In this document: piece after piece, positions 59,244-64,000 of the stretch | Position numbering within the stretch: the first letter of the stretch is position 1 | Layout of the letters: every line of letters starts with the position of its first letter | Source: Candidatus Aminicenantota bacterium | GTDB taxonomy: Bacteria; Acidobacteriota; Aminicenantia; Aminicenantales; UBA4085 | DNA: 64,000 bases | Assembly: GCA_003141555.1 (NCBI GenBank) | Contig: PLMN01000023.1 | Span: 190,506-254,505 of the forward strand | Reading direction: 5' to 3' | Translations under genes and position numbers: made by a program | Notes under the pieces: generated by a model | The model's database searches: none | The model's input: only the letters and a program-made list of their open reading frames with translations | Told to the model about the DNA's origin: nothing

Positions 59244-59387
59244 AGTGGTAAAAGCTACAAAGTGCTTGATTGGGAAGTACCCGCAGGTGAAGGCACAAAG
59301 AAATCCGAGGCAATCGATATCCTAGCTCTTGAGCGCGAACAAAAGTGGCTTACGGTGATAGAACTTAAGGTCAAAGTCAGAGGATAA
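59244..59387 (+). pseudogene. PD-(D/E)XK nuclease-like fragment
   Basis: Reads SGKSYKVLDWEVPAGEG...SEAIDILALEREQKWLTVIELKVKV, stopping at TAA 59385-59387. Asp in IDILAL and the Glu-x-Lys in IELK are the core of PD-(D/E)XK nucleases such as NucS-like or restriction-type enzymes. No start codon with a ribosome site and no further domain is present, so it is a fragment. Confidence 0.6.
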
Positions 59388-59427
59388 GTTTTGGATATGA
59401 ACGCGAAGTGACGGCCGGAGCCGGCCG

Positions 59428-60318
59428 TCACTTCGTCTTCGGGGGGGCGAATCTGATTTCTACACGAACGCTCTTCAGTCGGTTTGTGTCAAATCCCGTC
59501 AAGCGTGTCGCGTCCCGCATCTGCTTCGGGCGACCCTCTGCGTCATTCTGCGTCCAGCTGGTGTCGGTAGAGGATAGATAGCTGGCAGCGGTGACGGAAA
59601 ACCCTTTCGGTGCAGCCTTCTCCGCCGTGAACTGCGCCAGGAAGTCCCACGCGCCGTCCTTTGGATACCCCTCGCGAATCGGAATCCCAGCCATCGTGAC
59701 GCTCCAACGCTGCTGGCCTTCAGACCGCGGGTTCTTGTAGACGTCGGGCACCATGTCCATCCCGGCAGTCCCTCGGGCGAACACGCTCGGCTCGTGGTCG
59801 AACGACACCGACAACCGCGTGATGCTACTCAGGTCCGGGGCCAGTTCGCCGCTGATCCGATAGAGCACGGTCCGGCCTTCTTCGGTCCTCCGAAACTCGC
59901 GGGTGAAGGCCATGCCGGCCAGCGGGACGCGTTGCGTGCCGTCGGCGTCGCGGAACGAAAACTGGATGTCCTTTTGCTGTTCCTCTGACCCGCCGCTCTG
60001 AATCACGCCGTTCAACGAAAAACTCAGCCAATCACACACGAGATTCGCAGGTATTTGTCCGCCTCCGGCCAGGAGAACCGCCGGAGATCCTGCGACCCCT
60101 CCCGCGGCCCAGATGACATAGGAGCCTGAAAGCAAGATCTCCCCTTTCGAGAGCGCGCGCGGCGCTAACTCGATCAAGTTGCTCGGCATGCCGCCCGCAT
60201 CGAGGGGCGCGAAAGTCGGCCGGGACTGCGCCTGCAGCTCGGAGGCACCCCAAACGATGCCGAGGACGAAGATCAGAACCATCACACTCCATCCAACGGC
60301 AGAACGACGTGCGATCAT
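59428..60318 (-). CDS. Secreted hypothetical protein
   Basis: 296 residues from ATG 60318 with AGGAG upstream. Signal peptide (VGWSVMVLIFVLGIVWGASELQAQ). The mature part is beta-rich with few Cys; recognisable families are not found. Segments such as LIELAPRALSKGEILLSGSYVIWAAGG and FTREFRRTEEGRTVLYRISGEL suggest a carbohydrate- or lipid-binding beta-sandwich. Confidence 0.6.
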   Translation of the reverse strand: MIARRSAVGWSVMVLIFVLGIVWGASELQAQSRPTFAPLDAGGMPSNLIELAPRALSKGEILLSGSYVIWAAGGVAGSPAVLLAGGGQIPANLVCDWLSFSLNGVIQSGGSEEQQKDIQFSFRDADGTQRVPLAGMAFTREFRRTEEGRTVLYRISGELAPDLSSITRLSVSFDHEPSVFARGTAGMDMVPDVYKNPRSEGQQRWSVTMAGIPIREGYPKDGAWDFLAQFTAEKAAPKGFSVTAASYLSSTDTSWTQNDAEGRPKQMRDATRLTGFDTNRLKSVRVEIRFAPPKTK

Positions 60319-60440
60319 GGCTAGGCTCCTTTTGAGGGATAGGGATTTGTTTTGCCGCGCCCGGAGACATTCTTTCCTGGAAAGCACGGAACCGATACTC
60401 CCCCATAATGGAAAGAGAATAATTCCGGCCACGGGATGAA

Positions 60441-60606
60441 GTCAAGAACTCGTTGTTCATCCGGACGACGAACCGGATCAAATCGGCGTTCGCCTGGGCT
60501 CAACGCCGGACGCGGAAGACGAAGGGTTGCAGGTCTCGGATGGCACCGCTGATGATGGCCTTCAAGCTTACGATGCAAGGCCGTCCAGGATGGGAACGGC
60601 GGTCCA
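60441..60606 (+). pseudogene. IS256-family transposase C-terminal relic
   Basis: Reads LFIRTTNRIKSAFAWAQRRTRKTKGC and then SRMAPLMMAFKL, which matches the conserved IS256 C-terminus (LRTTNPIES.FATVR.RT.RTKG..SR..AL.M.FKL). The rest of the transposase is missing. It is in the 504-bp gap 60319-60822. Confidence 0.75.
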
Positions 60607-60619
60607 ATCTGAGCAGACA

Positions 60620-60772
60620 GACCTCTCCCCTAGTAACGCCGGTGCAACGAATTTTACTAAAACTCGCCTCAGTGCATTATTAAGACTCTTCTCTCAGCCC
60701 CAGGTACGCTCTCGCGTTATCGCGATTCGGGAGCTAATCCAGGCGGTTCAATTAATGGCATGACAAAATGGG
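60620..60772 (+). pseudogene. Repeated coding-like segment, copy with both parts
   Basis: One frame reads DLSPSNAGATNFTKTR and continues without a break into LSALLRLFSQPQVRSRVIAI, then RELIQ, ending at TGA 60770-60772. The second part recurs at 63878-63952 with 13 base differences in 25 codons, 11 of them synonymous. No start codon or family could be assigned. Confidence 0.55.
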
Positions 60773-60822
60773 CGCGTAACGGGGTTCAGTTCACTTGCAA
60801 AAGGAATTGCCTTCCCAACGGA

Positions 60823-60963
60823 CTAGGATCCGGGGAGTATGTCAGTTTCATACCGCCGTAGTTCTTTCTGGATCTGGATCAGCTCTTCGTTCTTGGATTT
60901 TTCTTCTTGCTTCAGCTTCGTGACTCTTCTCTCCAGCATTTCCTCGATGTTTAGTCTTGCCAT
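60823..60963 (-). CDS. Small coiled-coil protein
   Basis: 46 residues starting MARLNIEEMLERRVTKLKQ and continuing with Lys/Glu/Gln-rich heptad-like sequence. An excellent AAGGAGGT site lies 6 nt before the ATG. The C-terminal ILPGS and stop codon come from an IS3-end-like fragment, so the original gene may have been longer. Could be a DNA- or transposon-associated accessory protein. Confidence 0.55.
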   Translation of the reverse strand: MARLNIEEMLERRVTKLKQEEKSKNEELIQIQKELRRYETDILPGS

Positions 60964-61050
60964 ATTGACCTCCTTTCCGGGCTTTTCAGATTGTGCCTAA
61001 AACTGTGCCTAAAATTCCCGAAAATCCCAAGCGCTAGATAGGAAGGCCTG

Positions 61051-61761
61051 TTTTGCTTCAACCAGTTCGGCGATCTGGAGCGGGCGATACTGCGCGAGGG
61101 CAACGTGCACAGTGCCGACAACTGGCGGGCGGTGCTGGAGCCGGTGGTTGCCCATTATCGGCAGTGTTTGCTGAATCGCTACTTCCGGGGTGATGCGGCA
61201 TTCGCCCAGCCCGAAATCTATGAATATCTGTAAGGCGAGAGGTTTCTTTACGCCGTCCGCCTGCCAATCAACGACGTGCTACAACGGGAGATCGAGCACC
61301 TGACGACCCGACCCGTGGGCCGGCCGTCTCACAAGCCCAGCGTTTTCTATCACAGCTTCGTGTATCAGGCCAAGAGTTGGGGGCGGCCCCGGCGAGCCAA
61401 AAACATAGTGCGGTTTTACAACAAGCGCGGGACCGCCGAGCAGTGGATCAAGGAGGGGAAGATCGCGCTGACGTGGACGCGGCTGTCGTGTCATGACTTC
61501 CGGGACAACGAGGTGCGGCAGCAGCTGTTCGCCCTGGCATACAATGTTGGCAATTTCCTGCGCAACCTGGCCCTGCCCAGCAGGATCAGCCAGTGGACCC
61601 TGACCGCCTTGCGGGAAAAAATGATCAAGATAGGGGCCAAAGTTATACGGCACCCGAAATACGTCACTTTTCAGATGGCCGAAGTGGCGATTCCGCGGAG
61701 CTTGTTTGCGTTGATCCTGGACAAGATCGCTCAGCTGCGGCTATTGCCTGAAACTAGTTAA
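61051..61761 (+). pseudogene. IS1380-family transposase remnant
   Basis: One frame reads FNQFGDLERAILREGNVHSADNWRAVLEPVVAHYRQ...YEYL, meets TAA at 61231-61233, and continues through VRLPINDVLQREIEHL, VGRPSHKPSVFYHSF, VRFYNKRGTAEQWIKEGK and LSCHDFRDNEVRQQLFALAYN. These are the C-terminal DDE part of IS1380 transposases. The 5' half is missing, an in-frame stop interrupts, and about 35 residues before VRFYNKRG are deleted (KSWGRPRRAKNIVRFYN). Confidence 0.85.
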
Positions 61762-62024
61762 GACGCACGGCACACTGAAGGTCATGGAGTCTACAAATCT
61801 CATGGAGAGGCCCGTCTTCAAGTCGAGAGAAAAGGTGCTTGCTTGGACGAAATGTCGATATCGTGGCCCATGGAGGCAAAATGGATCGGTCCGGGACTGG
61901 AGTTCTTGAAAATGTTACCCAATAATAGGAAAATCCAATATGGGACGGAGGAGTCAGATGGCTTTGATCGGCCATATGGAAAATCTCGGGTAATGTATAG
62001 AAATCAAGTATAAATGGAGTGACG

Positions 62025-63386
62025 ATGAAAAAAAACCATCCCTTCGCCCTGTTTTTGGCGATTGGCTCTGTGCTTACTGCCTTTCCGGCAGGGGCTTTTG
62101 CCGGGCTTGCGGCCGGGCAAAACCCGGCCTTGGCGTTCGAGGTCCATTCGATCAAACGTTTCATGTTCGATTGCGCCGCGGTCGCCGATATCCGGGCCCA
62201 GTTCGACGGGCGCGGTCTTCTCATCGTCACCGAACCCGTCGTCCCCAAACCCGGCGAAGCCGCCGGGTTCATCGGCTCCACCAGGAACGGGATTCAGAAC
62301 TCCTACGTCATCGAAAACACGGGCGGCAAACTTCATGTTTATATCGAGTTGCGCCGTCCTCAATATCCCATCCCGCCGTTGACCTATATCGAGCAAGAGG
62401 TTGTTTTCGATAATCCCCAGGCCGGTCTTTCGCTTGTCGGGACGTTAAGCTATCCCAAAACGGGCGGACCTTTCCCCGCGATCGTCCTCATCGCCGGCTC
62501 GGGTGCCCATACCCGCGATGAAATGGTTTCACTGCACAAGATTTTCCTCGTGCTGGCCGACCATCTGACTCGCCAGGGCCTCGCCGTCCTCCGGTATGAT
62601 AAGCGGGGAGTGGGACTTTCGGGCGGCCAAGCCGACCCCGATTCGACGACCGACGATTATGCCTCGGACGTGGGCACGGCGGTCCGCTTCCTGGCCATCC
62701 AACCCAACGTGGACCCGCGCAAGATCGGTCTCGTCGGCCACAGCGAGGGCGGGATCATCGCCCCCATGGTCGCGGCCGACACACCCGAGATCGCCTTCAT
62801 TGTCATGCTCGCCGGGACCGGACTATCGGGCATGGAGATACGGATGCACCAGGAAAACCTCCTGGGCCGCGCGTCCGGCCGCGACGAAAAAGCCGTCCTG
62901 GCCAATGACCGATTGAACAGGTCGATCTATCCCATGATCATCGCCACCAAGGACAATGCCGCGGCCATCAGGAAAATCCGCTCAGCCGAGAAAGAGGTTT
63001 TGACCGCCGAGGAGAGAAAGCTCCTGGAATACCCGGACCAGGGGTTCCCGGATGAAGCCTATAGGGGCCTCCTCACGCCCTGGTTCCGACGCTTCCTGGA
63101 GCTCGATCCGCGGCCCTATTTGGCCAGGGTCAGGTGTCCCGTGCTGGCGCTCAATGGCGGAAAGGACGTTCAGGTCCTGGCGGATGAGAATCAGGATGAA
63201 ATCAAGAAAGCGCTGGCCAGCGGTGGAAACGCCCGGACCATGGTAAAAAAGCTCCCCGGGATCAACCATATGTTCCAGACCGCCCCGACCGGGATGCCCG
63301 ACGAATACCGGAACATCGTCGAAACGTTCGCACCGTCCGCACTCGAGACCATCTCGAGTTGGATCCTCGGCGTCGTGGGCCAATAA
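62025..63386 (+). CDS. Secreted alpha/beta hydrolase with N-terminal domain
   Basis: 453 residues from ATG 62025; a GTG six bases upstream is less likely. Signal peptide (FALFLAIGSVLTAFPAGAFA), a DUF3887-like or cap region, then an alpha/beta hydrolase from about 125 with Ser240 (GHSEGG), an Asp in NGGKDVQV and His in GINHMF near the C-terminus. Probably a dipeptidyl-peptidase- or esterase-type enzyme of the BAAT/acyl-CoA-thioester hydrolase group. The GC-rich coding sequence resembles Region 1. Confidence 0.85.
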   Translation: MKKNHPFALFLAIGSVLTAFPAGAFAGLAAGQNPALAFEVHSIKRFMFDCAAVADIRAQFDGRGLLIVTEPVVPKPGEAAGFIGSTRNGIQNSYVIENTGGKLHVYIELRRPQYPIPPLTYIEQEVVFDNPQAGLSLVGTLSYPKTGGPFPAIVLIAGSGAHTRDEMVSLHKIFLVLADHLTRQGLAVLRYDKRGVGLSGGQADPDSTTDDYASDVGTAVRFLAIQPNVDPRKIGLVGHSEGGIIAPMVAADTPEIAFIVMLAGTGLSGMEIRMHQENLLGRASGRDEKAVLANDRLNRSIYPMIIATKDNAAAIRKIRSAEKEVLTAEERKLLEYPDQGFPDEAYRGLLTPWFRRFLELDPRPYLARVRCPVLALNGGKDVQVLADENQDEIKKALASGGNARTMVKKLPGINHMFQTAPTGMPDEYRNIVETFAPSALETISSWILGVVGQ

Positions 63387-63506
63387 TCGCGGTACGGGCT
63401 TCGCCGAAGAGCCGAAGCGCCGTCTATAGCCGCCGTTCCGGTGAACACAATATTTTGTGAAGTCCAATTGAAAAAAATGTTTTGCAGTAGATATGGTCAG
63501 GCCGTG

Positions 63507-63617
63507 TCAACGGATGTTCGCAACTTCGGAGCCATCATAAGCCTCTTCAGATAGCTGCTTGAGCTCTCGCAAGCCCTTAAAATTCGCTACGTCCAGTCCG
63601 TCTGGAAGTGATTTCAT
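63507..63617 (-). CDS. 36-residue ORF with ribosome binding site
   Basis: Begins MKSLPDGLDVANFKGLRE and is mostly acidic and helical. An AAGGAGAGG site lies 7 nt before the ATG. It may be the N-terminal remnant of a larger protein; no family recognised. Confidence 0.35.
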   Translation of the reverse strand: MKSLPDGLDVANFKGLRELKQLSEEAYDGSEVANIR

Positions 63618-63645
63618 TCAGCCTCTCCTTCTTCCTGGAAGCGCA

Positions 63646-63693
63646 GACCTCTCCCCGTGTAATGCCGGTGTAACAGATCTTGCTAAAACTCTC
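63646..63693 (+). repeat. Copy of the DxSPC..VT..KTR segment
   Basis: Translated DLSPCNAGVTDLAKTL; aligned with copies at 59091 and 60620. Confidence 0.55.
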
Positions 63694-63730
63694 CCAACTT
63701 GGACTGATTGTACTTAAAGGAAAACATTGA

Positions 63731-63851
63731 TTCATCTGGGGGAAGAACAGCCCCAAAGCGCTCCCAAGAAATTTTCCTATTGGTATTTACCCCCCTGCCC
63801 CCCTTATGAAAAGGGGGGAATCGTCAGCGCTTTGGGGAGATGTATGGCGGG
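63731..63851. mobile_element. MITE-like element, copy 2 (87-bp core at 63751-63837)
   Basis: Same terminal inverted repeats (CCCCAAAGCGCT / AGCGCTTTGGGG) and same core length as 52764-52850, with a single base different. Its right flank (AGATGTATGGCGGG) is also shared for 14 bp. Confidence 0.8.
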
Positions 63852-63877
63852 GCGAACGATACGTTAAAAAAACCAGC

Positions 63878-63952
63878 CTCAGCGCGTTTCTAAGACTTTT
63901 TTCTCAGCCCCAGGTCCGCTCTCGCATTATCGCCATTCGAGAACTTATCCAA
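63878..63952 (+). pseudogene. Second copy of the LRLFSQPQVRSR coding-like segment
   Basis: 25 codons reading LSAFLRLFSQPQVRSRIIAI, then RELIQ; 13 base differences from 60668-60742, 11 at third codon positions. The frame continues to the window end with no clear domain. The start is lost. Confidence 0.5.
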
Positions 63953-64000
63953 GAAGCGGCGGTCTGTAGGGGCGCGGTTGATCAGCGATAATCATTATTC

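Noticed and set aside
60839..61050. Intact insertion sequence around the IS1380 relic
   Set aside because: The transposase has an in-frame stop, an internal deletion and no N-terminal half; terminal repeats were not found.

Overview
The window comes from a bacterial chromosome with GC-rich coding DNA, dense gene packing in the first third, Sec and Tat signal peptides, LolA and lipoproteins (hence a diderm envelope), and E. coli-like sigma-70 promoters. The mix of aromatic amino-acid lyase, AMMECR1 protein, two-subunit periplasmic molybdenum hydroxylase, GH127-type glycosidases and many secreted S9, beta-lactamase-fold and TPR proteins would fit an Acidobacteriota-like lineage such as Candidatus Aminicenantes. 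That placement is an inference from gene style; no 16S rRNA is present.

Region 1 (1-24,050) is conserved chromosome. It holds a XerD-type recombinase, a metallo-beta-lactamase-fold hydrolase, a SAM methyltransferase, a histidine ammonia-lyase homologue with Ala-Cys-Gly in place of Ala-Ser-Gly, an AMMECR1 protein, a subtilisin-like protease, lolA, and an ECF sigma/anti-sigma/membrane-protein operon. A TPM-domain protein and a Tat-exported molybdenum hydroxylase pair follow. Next come the translation operon rplM-rpsI-rpsB-tsf-pyrH-frr (minus strand), a TPR lipoprotein, der, a GerMN protein, an amidase and the tmRNA gene. Intergenic spaces carry palindromic REP/BIME-like repeats. Several plus-strand genes have a perfect or near-perfect TATAAT only 6-9 nt before the start codon and are predicted to make leaderless mRNAs.

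Region 2 (24,050-35,300) is metabolic accessory DNA. It has two convergent flavodoxin-fold reductases, two large GH127/DUF1680 glycosidase-like proteins, and a plus-strand cluster of a ROK-like N-terminal fragment, a PIG-L deacetylase, a DegT-type aminotransferase and a Gfo/Idh/MocA dehydrogenase, which together look like an amino-sugar pathway.

Region 3 (35,300-64,000) is a mosaic of secreted or envelope proteins: F5/8 type C, HEAT, WD40, PAP2, two beta-lactamase-fold hydrolases, an S9 peptidase and an alpha/beta hydrolase. It also has a radical SAM/B12 protein and a marR-isochorismatase-membrane protein-MFS operon. These genes are separated by decayed mobile DNA: IS3, IS256 and IS1380 relics, a nuclease fragment, at least four dispersed repeat families, a two-copy 87-bp MITE, and a family of short segments whose copies differ mainly by synonymous changes. 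Several genes run into IS-derived repeats at their 3' ends. Small genes with good ribosome binding sites also lie here, including a 23-codon ORF with its own promoter upstream of the S9 peptidase.
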